DNA of 64,000 nucleotides from Lactiplantibacillus pentosus. GTDB taxonomy: Bacteria; Bacillota; Bacilli; Lactobacillales; Lactobacillaceae. The position numbers and the translations under genes were made by a program. Below are positions 28,861-38,179 of the stretch, one piece after another; within the stretch, counting starts at the first letter, position 1; each line of letters begins with the position of its first letter. The notes under the pieces were generated by a model. It ran no database searches and was not told where the DNA came from. It was given only the letters and a program-made list of their open reading frames with translations. The stretch spans positions 3,410,001-3,474,000 of the forward strand of contig NZ_CP032757.1 of assembly GCF_003641185.1 (NCBI RefSeq), read 5' to 3'.

Positions 28861-31266
28861 CTAACCATGACGTGCCGTTTTTAATTTTGCAGTCAGTTCG
28901 ACTTGTGATCCAACTCGACGAACAATCACTAAAGCACGCCCATTAAACAATCTGACTTGATTTAATACTGGTGTTTCAATATTTGCAGGATTGCCGTTTC
29001 CAGTACCAATAATCGTTCCGTCTTGAATGCTCAGATCTACTGGATCATTTGAATCGATTGCCAAATAACCGTTCTGATCGACAGCACTAATTTCATACAG
29101 CGTATCCTGTACACCACGGTAAACACTCGAAACATTAACCTTTTTCGCAATATCACTCGTATGCCGACAATCACTAGCAACAACTTCTCCGCCATTATCT
29201 GCACAGACTTTTAACTCACCATCAGCATATGGAACACGCCAGTTAACTTCACAGTCATCGAGCGCTTTTCGACCATAGCTAATGCCATTAACAAATAGTT
29301 CGGCATACTGGGCATTGCTAAACGCCCGCACCGCAACTTTCCCATCTGAGTCCAACTCTAAAGCATCACGTTTCCAAGCTGGCATCACATGAATCATGTC
29401 ATCACTAGTCCAATGTGCTTGATAATAATAGTAATAATCCTTCGGGAAACCACAATTATCACAAATCCCAAATTGTGAGCCAATTCCAGGCCATTCAAAT
29501 GGGGATGGTTCACCATAATAGTCAAATGCCGTCCACAAGAACACACCACCCATATATGAATGTTGACGGAAATAATCCATGACAGTTTCTGGATGTGCAG
29601 TTCCACCTACTCCGGGATCGCCAGCTTTCCGTTTACCAGGTAAGACCATCGAATACATCGAGCCAAAATTATTACACTGACACTTTTCAGCATCATCTTT
29701 GTACACGCCCCGTGTTGAAAAGTATGACGCATTTTCAGTACTCATCATTGGGAGGTGCGGATGGTTTTGCTTGATCAGTTCTGCGCCCGCACCCATGACA
29801 CCGGCTTCAGGATAATTAACACCCAAGACATCAAAATTCTTTAAATAATCCTCGTCCACGGTACCTTCAGGATTCAACAGTTCTGCGGACATGACTAGGT
29901 GTTCATAATCACATTTTTTAATAGTCTGAACCAGTTTTTTGGCAACTCGTTCACCCAGAGCTGTGTTACCAATCAACTCTTCGTTTGCAACTGACCAGAA
30001 GCCGATAGAGGCATGCATGCGACTTGCCATGACCATCTTTTCCAAATCGTTCACGCGCCACGGAGTACTTTCCAGTAGTCGATTTTCATTAATAACCAGC
30101 ATTCCTAAACGGTCACATGCTGTCAATAGCTCTTCGGAGGCAAAGTGATGTGCACTCCGCCATGCATTGACACCCATCCGTTTCATTTGTGACACCTTAT
30201 AGCTGACAATATCTTGATCTAGTGCAACACCCACACCACCAAAATCTTGATGTTCACAAATGCCATGCAGTTCATATCGATTGCCATTCAAATAAAAACC
30301 ATTCTCGTTATACTTGAAGGTATGGACGCCAAACTCCTTCTGCACCAAATCATCAGTAATCTTAAAACGAGCTGTGTATAAATTAGGTGTCTCAGGCGTC
30401 CACAGCATCGGATTTTTCAATGAGTAGTTTGCACGATATAAATGTTGTTCGTGAGCCGGAATAGTCACTTTTTCAAGACTGATCTTTTCTTCATTGATTT
30501 CGACAGTAGGCTGAACGACTTGTGGGTTATCGGTGTGATTTTCAACAGAACACTCAATACCTAGATCAGCGCTGCTTTCAGCTAGAGACTTAGTATAGAC
30601 ATAGAGGCTCTTCTCATTTAAGGACACATAAGGGACCTGCTCTAGCCAAACTGACCTGTATATACCTGCACCTTCATACCACCAACCTTCAGGACCAGTC
30701 GTTGTGTCCGCCCGCACTAGCAATACATTCGGCCCTTCGTCACCATAATTGGCCATTTCAGTGATATCCAGATCAATGGCTGTGTACCCGCTATTATTAT
30801 GTGCGAGATAAGCACCATTTAACCAAATGTCTGCCATACGCATTACACCGTCAAAATGTAAAATTAATCGGTGACTTTTAAATAATTCTGTAGGTAACTC
30901 AAAGACGCGACGATAATATCCGACACCATCCGCCTTAGAACCACTCATTAAATTGGCTGGATTATTAACAAAGGGTTGCGCAACTTTCCAATCATGAGGC
31001 AATGTAACAGTCTGCCAAGAGCTATCCAGATGACTAGTTAAATCCGTTCCAGCTAGATTTCTTAGCCCCATCTCCACATTTCCTTGAGCAATTAACTTTA
31101 GGAAATGGACGCCACCAGCACTTGGCAGGATGCGATGCTCACTTTCTGCAGGTAACGCTGCAGTTAGTCCACCAAGTGCATGGGCCTTCTTAGCAGTCTT
31201 AAAAGGGACCTTCAGCTCCCCCGAATGAAATTGCCAATCATCATTTAAATATTTTTTCACACGCAT
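28861..31266 (-). CDS. Large GH2 glycoside hydrolase with DUF4982-like tail
   Basis: 801 residues, cytoplasmic (no signal peptide), after GAGGAG. N-terminal sugar-binding jelly roll (about 75-205), immunoglobulin-like middle (about 215-310), TIM barrel (about 315-600) with acid/base Glu in FWSVANEELIG and nucleophile Glu in PMMSTENASYF. After the barrel, GPFEWPGIG-like text and KRDALELDSDGKVAVRAFSNAQYAELFVNG match the DUF4982 and following beta domains of GH2 enzymes. Substrate could be a beta-galactoside, beta-glucuronide or alpha-L-arabinopyranoside. It diverges from an AraC gene and is probably activated by it. Confidence 0.85.
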   Translation of the reverse strand: MRVKKYLNDDWQFHSGELKVPFKTAKKAHALGGLTAALPAESEHRILPSAGGVHFLKLIAQGNVEMGLRNLAGTDLTSHLDSSWQTVTLPHDWKVAQPFVNNPANLMSGSKADGVGYYRRVFELPTELFKSHRLILHFDGVMRMADIWLNGAYLAHNNSGYTAIDLDITEMANYGDEGPNVLLVRADTTTGPEGWWYEGAGIYRSVWLEQVPYVSLNEKSLYVYTKSLAESSADLGIECSVENHTDNPQVVQPTVEINEEKISLEKVTIPAHEQHLYRANYSLKNPMLWTPETPNLYTARFKITDDLVQKEFGVHTFKYNENGFYLNGNRYELHGICEHQDFGGVGVALDQDIVSYKVSQMKRMGVNAWRSAHHFASEELLTACDRLGMLVINENRLLESTPWRVNDLEKMVMASRMHASIGFWSVANEELIGNTALGERVAKKLVQTIKKCDYEHLVMSAELLNPEGTVDEDYLKNFDVLGVNYPEAGVMGAGAELIKQNHPHLPMMSTENASYFSTRGVYKDDAEKCQCNNFGSMYSMVLPGKRKAGDPGVGGTAHPETVMDYFRQHSYMGGVFLWTAFDYYGEPSPFEWPGIGSQFGICDNCGFPKDYYYYYQAHWTSDDMIHVMPAWKRDALELDSDGKVAVRAFSNAQYAELFVNGISYGRKALDDCEVNWRVPYADGELKVCADNGGEVVASDCRHTSDIAKKVNVSSVYRGVQDTLYEISAVDQNGYLAIDSNDPVDLSIQDGTIIGTGNGNPANIETPVLNQVRLFNGRALVIVRRVGSQVELTAKLKTARHG

Positions 31267-31297
31267 ATTTTTTCAACTCCTCTGAATATGGTTCTAG

Positions 31298-31325
31298 TTT
31301 AGACGCATTTTTCCTATGCTATAAT
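31298..31325 (+). promoter_or_regulatory. Promoter of the first AraC gene
   Basis: Extended -10 TGCTATAAT (31317-31325) with a weak TTTAGA -35 16 bp upstream. The TATAAT overlaps a spurious upstream ATG and so decides that the true start is further downstream. Confidence 0.6.
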
Positions 31326-31392
31326 GACGATAATCGACCAAAAAAATCATTTCCTGCAATTTACCAACTTAGTCAAGAGGTGTATCACAACA

Positions 31393-32349
31393 ATGCCACA
31401 TAATTATTTTGAACAGATCACATCTAGTAATAAGCGGGCAATCATTGCAACCCAGATGCCGTTAGCACTCTTTTATAAACAGCGATTAAACAATAAGGTT
31501 CTCTACACAATGGTCCAATCTGGACAGGTCAAATCTTTTGAAGCAGCTGATTATTCGCAACCTCATCAGGACGAAGACTTTGAGTTAATGTATGTACTTA
31601 AAGGACAATTAACCAACTTCATTGAAGGCCAAGAATTCTATTTCAAAGCAGGCGATGGTTGTCTTCTTCCTCCTCAGATTACGCATGCGGAGTCATTAGA
31701 TATCGGATGTACCGTTATTTTTATTAACCTATCACAACCGCTATTGAGGACCCTGCTGGACGCAATCACCAGTACTGGCACCATCTTCAGTTTTTTAAAT
31801 CAAAATCTAAAATCAAATAACCAGTGGAAGCGTAACTATCTAGAAATCACTCGAACCATACCAGTGCCCTATGAAACTTTTCAAATTATCATGGATTCAT
31901 TACAACAGGAAGTCGCAACTAAGAAAATTGGCGCGACTTACTTTCAGCATGGGTTGGTCTTACGGTTGTTAAGCGCTCTTGAAGATACGGCCCGATTTAA
32001 TATCAAAAACGTGGACTTAGATGCTTCAAAGGAGGACTATCTCGTCCACCGCGTCATCCACTTTATTGACGAACGTTTAGGTCAAGCCTCTAGAGCCGAT
32101 ATTCAAGAACACCTGCATTACAACGCAGAATATCTAAACCGATTGCTCAAGAAACAGACTGGTCAGACCCTCACCGAATACGCCCAATTAGTCCGTCTCC
32201 AAAAAGCAAAACAACTCTTAGTTGCCACCAACTTAAAAATAAATGCGATAGCCGAACAACTTGGCTTTAACAGTGAGACTTATTTTTATCATTATTTTAA
32301 AAAAAGCACGAACCTATCCCCCAATCAATATCGTCACCGTTTCAAATAA
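31393..32349 (+). CDS. AraC-family regulator with cupin sensor
   Basis: 318 residues from the ATG at 31393 (MPHNYFEQITSSNK), preceded by AAGAGGTG. Sensor cupin at about 60-130 (DEDFELMYVLKGQL, GDGCLLPPQITHAES). Two C-terminal HTHs at about 210-318: IQEHLHYNAEYLNRLLKKQTGQTL, then INAIAEQLGFNSETYFYHYFKKSTNLSPNQYR. Divergent from the GH2 gene, which it probably activates when it binds a sugar. Confidence 0.85.
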   Translation: MPHNYFEQITSSNKRAIIATQMPLALFYKQRLNNKVLYTMVQSGQVKSFEAADYSQPHQDEDFELMYVLKGQLTNFIEGQEFYFKAGDGCLLPPQITHAESLDIGCTVIFINLSQPLLRTLLDAITSTGTIFSFLNQNLKSNNQWKRNYLEITRTIPVPYETFQIIMDSLQQEVATKKIGATYFQHGLVLRLLSALEDTARFNIKNVDLDASKEDYLVHRVIHFIDERLGQASRADIQEHLHYNAEYLNRLLKKQTGQTLTEYAQLVRLQKAKQLLVATNLKINAIAEQLGFNSETYFYHYFKKSTNLSPNQYRHRFK

Positions 32350-32363
32350 AATTATCATTGGAC

Positions 32364-32405
32364 AAAAGAAAAGCAGTTCAAAAAATTGAACTGCTTTTCT
32401 TTTTA
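32364..32405. terminator. Bidirectional terminator between two convergent AraC genes
   Basis: Long stem AAAGAAAAGCAGTTCA with its complement and A/T tails on both sides. Confidence 0.88.
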
Positions 32406-33404
32406 TTTTAGTTGATGCTGGGCTCGGTACTCAGAAGGAGACACACCTAGGTGCTTCCGAAAGACTTTATAAAAATATGACGGATTTTCATAGCCAACTT
32501 TAATCGCGATTTGATCAACGGGTGCCGAAGTATACGTCAAATATTCTGCAGCAACATTAATTCGTTGCAAATGGACCAGTTTGATAAACGTTAATCCAGT
32601 CTTACCCTTTAAAAAAGCTGACAAATAATTAGGATTGAATCCAAAATAGTCTGCCATGGCTGCTAACGTAATCGTTGAATAGTGCTTTTCAATATATAGC
32701 AATAAAGACAATAAGTTGGTCCCCATATTCACCTGCTTTTTAACCCTGAAATCAGTCTCTGAAGCCACACGAATGAGCCGCAAAAACAAAGTTAAAATTT
32801 CTAGCCGAATAATCTGATTACTCTGACCATCCGCAGCATAAAATTCCTGGATGATATCATATAGCACCCCTACGATTTTGGCATTATGCTTTGTTCCAAA
32901 TATACTATAATTGCCTTCACTACGATCTTCATTGGAAAGTATCGATAAGAGTAATGTTGATATGTTCGTCGTGTTATTGACTGGACGTAAAAATTCAAAA
33001 TCGTTTAACGAGAAAGCCGATCGCTTCAAAGCGATATTGACGACAATTGAGCCATCATCAATTGGTTGTACCTGGTGTACCGTTCTTGCCCCCATAACAA
33101 TCACATCGTCTTGAGCAACCCGAAAGTTGCCATGCTTGGTTGCAACAACACAGTCTCCTAACAGTGGAACCATCAATTCAACATAATTGTGAATGTGAAA
33201 CGGAATGTATGAATTTACAGGCTGTACTGAAATCGCAATAGATTGCAAATTAATTTCCAAGGAATCATCCAAAGTACTAAAAAATTCATACACTGGCTTA
33301 TCACCAACATTATCGACTGGATGAACATGCATTCCAGCTGCAATTTTCTTCCAATCACGTGGTCGATTATTCCGTCGTAATAATTCTAAAACTTCGGTAT
33401 TCAT
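32403..33404 (-). CDS. AraC-family regulator of the GH3-GH78-GH43 genes
   Basis: 333 residues from the ATG at 33404 (MNTEVLELLRRN); the in-frame ATG at 33422 would place the AAGGG ribosome site inside the gene. N-terminal cupin (FHIHNYVELMVPLLGDC, GARTVHQVQPIDDG, about 75-130), then the two HTHs (ITLAAMADYFGFNPNYLSAFLKGKTGLTF and VDQIAIKVGYENPSYFYKVFRKHLGVSPSEYR). It diverges from the GH3 gene across a 220-bp region with two cre-like sites. Likely a sugar-responsive activator. It shares domain layout but not close sequence with the neighbouring AraC. Confidence 0.85.
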   Translation of the reverse strand: MNTEVLELLRRNNRPRDWKKIAAGMHVHPVDNVGDKPVYEFFSTLDDSLEINLQSIAISVQPVNSYIPFHIHNYVELMVPLLGDCVVATKHGNFRVAQDDVIVMGARTVHQVQPIDDGSIVVNIALKRSAFSLNDFEFLRPVNNTTNISTLLLSILSNEDRSEGNYSIFGTKHNAKIVGVLYDIIQEFYAADGQSNQIIRLEILTLFLRLIRVASETDFRVKKQVNMGTNLLSLLLYIEKHYSTITLAAMADYFGFNPNYLSAFLKGKTGLTFIKLVHLQRINVAAEYLTYTSAPVDQIAIKVGYENPSYFYKVFRKHLGVSPSEYRAQHQLK

Positions 33405-33469
33405 TCGATCATTTCCCTTCAAAAGTTGCTATTTCACACGTTATTCACCAATAAGTTGATTCACGTTAT

Positions 33470-33483
33470 TGTAATCGATTTCA
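33470..33483. promoter_or_regulatory. cre site, AraC-GH3 intergenic
   Basis: TGTAATCGATTTCA fits TGWAANCGNTNWCA at every defined base. It lies about 65 bp before the AraC start. Confidence 0.65.
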
Positions 33484-33592
33484 TAATACTCTAATGTATA
33501 TTTGTTGATAAGGCCTGCAGACACACATCTATGAAATGAACACACTTAATCTGACTTTTAGCAATAGTTTCACTTTTACACTTAAGCTAGAA

Positions 33593-33606
33593 TGTAAGCG
33601 CAAACA
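33593..33606. promoter_or_regulatory. cre-like site before the GH3 operon
   Basis: TGTAAGCGCAAACA, one mismatch to the cre consensus, immediately upstream of the GGAGG ribosome site of the GH3 gene. It could also be a shared operator with 28768. Confidence 0.5.
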
Positions 33607-33627
33607 CAAATTGGAGGCTTATATCTT

Positions 33628-35331
33628 ATGCTAGATTTAACGCAAAAACCATATTATTTAAACCAAGATCAAATTGACTATGTTCAAAACAAAGTTTCAC
33701 AAATGACTCTGGATGAAAAGATTGGCCAACTATTCTTCGTTATCGGACAAGATAAAGATACCGTTGATTTGCCCGCATTCATCCGGAAATACCAGCCAGG
33801 CGGGATGATGTATCGACCCGATTCTGCAGAGAAAATTAAGGATGAAGTTAAACACATTCAGTCAGCTACCAAAATTCCATTGTTCTTTGCAGCAAATTTG
33901 GAATCTGGCGGTAATGGCATTGTTACAGAAGGAACTTGGTTTGGGATGCCCCTCCAGATGGCAGCCACAGACGATACCACTAGTGCGTTTAAACTAGGCG
34001 AAGTCGCCGGTAATGAAGCACGTCAAGTTGGTGTCAACATGTCTTTTGCACCAATTGTAGACATCGATAACAACTTTCGCAACCCAATTATGAATACCCG
34101 TACATTTGGGAGCAATCAATCAAAAGTCATTCAAATGTCCTCAGCTCAGACGAAGGGATTACAGAAAAGTGACATTATCCCTGTTATCAAACATTTTCCA
34201 GGAGACGGGGTCGATGAACGTGATCAACACCTTTTAAGTTCCATTAATTCACTATCCGCCGACGACTGGATGACTTCCTATGGGCAGATCTATCACCATT
34301 TTATCGAAGCTGGTATTCCAAGTATTATGATTGCACATATTATGCAACCTGCTTGGGAACGCCGTTTACAACCAGGAATTGAAGATAAAGACTTACGGCC
34401 TGCATCTAGTTCCAAGCTATTAATCGATGGTTTACTACGCGATCAATTAAACTTTAACGGGCTTACCATTACGGATGCCACACCAATGTTAGGCTATAAT
34501 ACAACACTGCCCCGGTCTGAGGTCCTACCTGCAACCATTAATGCTGGCATTGATATGATTCTCTTTAATAAGAATATCGATGAGGATTATGCTTATATCA
34601 AGGAAGCTATTCAGAATCACACCTTACCAATGTCACGTGTGGATACAGCCGTGACGCGCATTCTCGGCACAAAACTATCACAGGGCGTTATGGACATTGA
34701 AGAAACTTCTTTGAAAACACCGGCCAGCCAATTGAATCTTAATAAAGCGGAACACTTACGCTGGGCAGATGAAGTTGCCAAAAAGTCAGTCACGCTAGTC
34801 AAAGACCGCGACCGTTTATTACCCGTAACTCCTGCAAAATACCCACGGATTCGTCTCGTTGTATTAGGTGATTCTGACGACGGTGGCTTTAAAGAAGGCG
34901 GGCATGTTGCGAACGCATTTCAGAAGGGCTTGGAAGACCAAGGGTTTGAAGTCTCGTTATTTGATCAAAACAAATTAGATTTTCACGAAGTATTTGAAGA
35001 AGGCGTCAGCGACCTACAGAAAAAGTTTGATTTGGCACTCTATATTGCAAACGTCGAAACTGCCAGCAACCAAACGACGACCCGGTTGAATTGGGTCCAT
35101 TTAATGGCTGCCGATGCTCCTTGGTATTTGCAAAGTATTCCAACAGTCTTCATCTCTACGGCCAATCCATACCACTTGTTTGATTTGCCACGAGTCTCGA
35201 CATTTATCAATGCTTATACGGGAAATCAATCAAATATTGATGCGGTATTACGCAAAATCAGTGGTCAAGAACCATTCGTCGGCAAAAGCCCTGTTGACCC
35301 ATTCTGCGGAGATTTAACGGCTAAACTATAA
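33628..35331 (+). CDS. GH3 hydrolase, NagZ-like active site
   Basis: 567 residues, cytoplasmic. The GH3 barrel spans about 20-360 and a GH3_C-like domain about 380-550. KHFPGDGVDERDQH (188-201) is the NagZ-type loop, where the Asp199-x-His201 pair serves as acid/base in N-acetylglucosaminidases; the nucleophile is Asp283 in TITDATPML. This marks the beta-N-acetylhexosaminidase branch rather than classic GH3 beta-glucosidases, but the next genes (GH78, GH43) point to plant glycosides. First gene of a three-gene operon. Confidence 0.85.
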   Translation: MLDLTQKPYYLNQDQIDYVQNKVSQMTLDEKIGQLFFVIGQDKDTVDLPAFIRKYQPGGMMYRPDSAEKIKDEVKHIQSATKIPLFFAANLESGGNGIVTEGTWFGMPLQMAATDDTTSAFKLGEVAGNEARQVGVNMSFAPIVDIDNNFRNPIMNTRTFGSNQSKVIQMSSAQTKGLQKSDIIPVIKHFPGDGVDERDQHLLSSINSLSADDWMTSYGQIYHHFIEAGIPSIMIAHIMQPAWERRLQPGIEDKDLRPASSSKLLIDGLLRDQLNFNGLTITDATPMLGYNTTLPRSEVLPATINAGIDMILFNKNIDEDYAYIKEAIQNHTLPMSRVDTAVTRILGTKLSQGVMDIEETSLKTPASQLNLNKAEHLRWADEVAKKSVTLVKDRDRLLPVTPAKYPRIRLVVLGDSDDGGFKEGGHVANAFQKGLEDQGFEVSLFDQNKLDFHEVFEEGVSDLQKKFDLALYIANVETASNQTTTRLNWVHLMAADAPWYLQSIPTVFISTANPYHLFDLPRVSTFINAYTGNQSNIDAVLRKISGQEPFVGKSPVDPFCGDLTAKL

Positions 35332-35352
35332 TATAGTAGGAGAATTTTCATC

Positions 35353-38175
35353 ATGAATATTTCACAGATTTTAATTAATCATATGCATGAACCACTGGGA
35401 TTTGATCTAACTAATTTGCGAATTGAATTCAAGGTTGATGCGCCACATTACACTAAAGTGAAGAAACAACTTATTATTTGGAAATCGAATTCAGAGCAAC
35501 CTTGTTATCAAACTGAATTAACCGATTACGATAATAACTTTTTCGACGTTGCAATGGATTTAGAACCTCGAACAGAATATTCTGTCCGCATCATCCTTCA
35601 AAATAGCGAGCAACAAATTTCCGCAGATAGCCACTTTGAGACTGGTAAAATGGCTGAAAAATACACAGCAGATTGGATTGGAAATTCCAATAAATCGGTT
35701 CAAAACACACTATTCAAAAAATCGTTTAAGACGACACAACCAATCGTAAAAGCGAGATTATATGCGACTGGATTGGGATTGTATGAAGCGTATTTAGATC
35801 ATCAAAAGATTGGTGATGAGTATTTAGCACCAGGCGTGACTGCCTATAACAAATGGGTTCAAGTCCAAACCTATGATGTCACAAAAGCTTTACAGTCACC
35901 AGCAACGCATGAACTATGCTTTAGTACCGGTGATGGCTGGTATAAAGGAACCTATGGCTTTGATGGTGGTAAGGATTGTATTTACGGTGACCAGCAGCGC
36001 ATCCTCGCCGAACTTCATCTGACCTATGCAGACGGCAGTACAACTGTTTTGAATACCGATTCGAGCTGGGAAACCACAACTGGAAAAATCACCAAATCAG
36101 CGATCTATTATGGCGAAGATATTGACGACACACTCACTATTACTGATTGGCAGCCAGTGGTCATCCTCTCAGAGTCTAAAACGACGCTTCAAGATCGTTT
36201 AAGTCTGCCAATCAAGATTCACGAGAATCTGGCAGTTCAACAAATACTGACAACACCTGCAAAAGAGACCGTACTCGATTTTGGCCAAAACCATGCAGGT
36301 TGGCTAACTTTTTATAATCGAGAGCCCAAGGGGACTGTATTAACTTTTCAATTTGGTGAAATCTTGCAACAAGAAAACTTTTACCGTGAGAACCTTAGAG
36401 CTGCCCGGGCCAGCTTCACATATGTATCAGATGGAAAAGAAGGTTGGGTTCGGCCTCATTTCACCTATTTTGGTTTCCGTTACGTTAAAGTTACAGGTAA
36501 TACGAAGCCACTTGATTCACAGGACTACAAATCACCAGTTCTGTATTCCGACATGGCGACTACGGGCTCAATTCACACTGATAACAAAGATGTCAACCGT
36601 CTCTTTAAGAACATTGTTTGGGGACAGAAAAGCAACTTCCTGGACGTTCCAACCGACTGTCCTCAGCGTGACGAACGTCTAGGTTGGACAGGTGATGCTA
36701 ATATCTTCTCCAATACTGCAGCATACAACATGAACGTCTTTCAGTTCTTCAAAAAGTATGCACGTGACATGGCAGTAGAACAAAGTCAGCATGATGGCAT
36801 GCTGACAATGTATGCGCCTGCTATGGGTGTTGATGATGGCGGTGCAGCTGTCTGGGGCGATGCAGCCACCATTATCCCATGGAACATGTATCAAGATTAC
36901 GGTGATACCGCGGTATTAAAGCAAAACTATACCGCTATGAAATCCTGGGTCAATTGGATAACTGCAAATACAAAAACCCCTAATTTATGGACTGGCATGT
37001 TTCAATTTGGTGATTGGATTGCCTTGGATGGTGAAAACCCTGCGCTTCCAACGGGTAAAACCGACGAAGATTTCATCGCATCCGTTTATTACTATTACTC
37101 CAGTTTAATTGTCGCAAAAACTGCAGCTATGCTTAATCATTCCCAAGATGCTGATGAATTCTCCAGTCTAGCGACGAATATTAAGTCAGCGATTCAACGA
37201 GAATATATTACACCGACTGGGCGTTTGGCAATCGATACTCAAACTGCCTATGCACTTGCGCTTCAATTTGAATTGGTTCCTAAATCACAAGTAAAACGTG
37301 TCCTTAATGATCTTACCAATCGACTTGGAAAGGATAACGATCACTTAAAAACTGGTTTTGTCGGGACGCCATTCATTTGCCAAGTATTATCCAAATATGG
37401 ACAGCACAAAGTCGCAACCAAGATTTTCTTGCAAACCGATTTTCCAAGCTGGCTATATGCTGTCAAAATGGATGCAACCACTGTTTGGGAGCGTTGGAAT
37501 TCCGTAGAACCCGACGGTAGTATGAACAAAGATGGCATGAACTCTCTGAACCATTACAGCATTGGTGCCATTATGGAATGGGCTTACAAATACTTAGTTG
37601 GTATTAGTGAACATGACGCTGGCTATCAATCAATCACCTTTGTGCCTCATTTCGACTATCGACTGAAACAAATCAGTGGACACTACGATACGCCCTATGG
37701 TCCATTCAAGATGAGTTCACGTATCGAAACGGACACTAATCATACGATTAAAGTTAGCCTGACCGTTCCTTTTGGTACTACCGTTACTGTTAAGCTACCA
37801 AGAGCTGAAGGTCGTCAAATCCACGTGAATGATCAGATATTGACCGGCAACAGTTTCAAACTCATCGGCGGTCAGTATGAAATCTACTATCAACCAACTA
37901 ATAACTACATCGAGCACTACTCTGAGGATACAGCCGCTGCGACGATTATGGCTGATCAGCAATTGGTACAACAAATTGACCGTATTGATTCGGTATTAGA
38001 TTTCTTTAAGAATGATCCTGATGCCGTTCAAGGTGGTCTTGGTAAGATGTCGTTAACTAAGCTAAACACATTATTACCTTTTATCAACATTGATACAGAT
38101 CATCTCGTCAAAATCAATGATTTGCTGACATCGACACCATTATCAAGTGAGCGTCAGTTTATGAAGGAGCGATAA
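35353..38175 (+). CDS. GH78 alpha-L-rhamnosidase
   Basis: 940 residues, cytoplasmic, 21 bp after the GH3 gene with AGGAG upstream. N-terminal fibronectin-like and Bac_rhamnosid_N domains (about 1-290), concanavalin-like domain (VLDFGQNHAGWL, near 308), (alpha/alpha)6 catalytic domain with DCPQRDERLGWTGDA at 435-449, where Glu441 is the expected general acid, and the C-terminal beta domain. An extra helical tail of about 85 residues (after NNYIEHYSED) is not part of the usual GH78 core. It removes terminal rhamnose from flavonoid glycosides or pectic oligosaccharides. Confidence 0.93.
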   Translation: MNISQILINHMHEPLGFDLTNLRIEFKVDAPHYTKVKKQLIIWKSNSEQPCYQTELTDYDNNFFDVAMDLEPRTEYSVRIILQNSEQQISADSHFETGKMAEKYTADWIGNSNKSVQNTLFKKSFKTTQPIVKARLYATGLGLYEAYLDHQKIGDEYLAPGVTAYNKWVQVQTYDVTKALQSPATHELCFSTGDGWYKGTYGFDGGKDCIYGDQQRILAELHLTYADGSTTVLNTDSSWETTTGKITKSAIYYGEDIDDTLTITDWQPVVILSESKTTLQDRLSLPIKIHENLAVQQILTTPAKETVLDFGQNHAGWLTFYNREPKGTVLTFQFGEILQQENFYRENLRAARASFTYVSDGKEGWVRPHFTYFGFRYVKVTGNTKPLDSQDYKSPVLYSDMATTGSIHTDNKDVNRLFKNIVWGQKSNFLDVPTDCPQRDERLGWTGDANIFSNTAAYNMNVFQFFKKYARDMAVEQSQHDGMLTMYAPAMGVDDGGAAVWGDAATIIPWNMYQDYGDTAVLKQNYTAMKSWVNWITANTKTPNLWTGMFQFGDWIALDGENPALPTGKTDEDFIASVYYYYSSLIVAKTAAMLNHSQDADEFSSLATNIKSAIQREYITPTGRLAIDTQTAYALALQFELVPKSQVKRVLNDLTNRLGKDNDHLKTGFVGTPFICQVLSKYGQHKVATKIFLQTDFPSWLYAVKMDATTVWERWNSVEPDGSMNKDGMNSLNHYSIGAIMEWAYKYLVGISEHDAGYQSITFVPHFDYRLKQISGHYDTPYGPFKMSSRIETDTNHTIKVSLTVPFGTTVTVKLPRAEGRQIHVNDQILTGNSFKLIGGQYEIYYQPTNNYIEHYSEDTAAATIMADQQLVQQIDRIDSVLDFFKNDPDAVQGGLGKMSLTKLNTLLPFINIDTDHLVKINDLLTSTPLSSERQFMKER

Positions 38176-38179
38176 TCTA

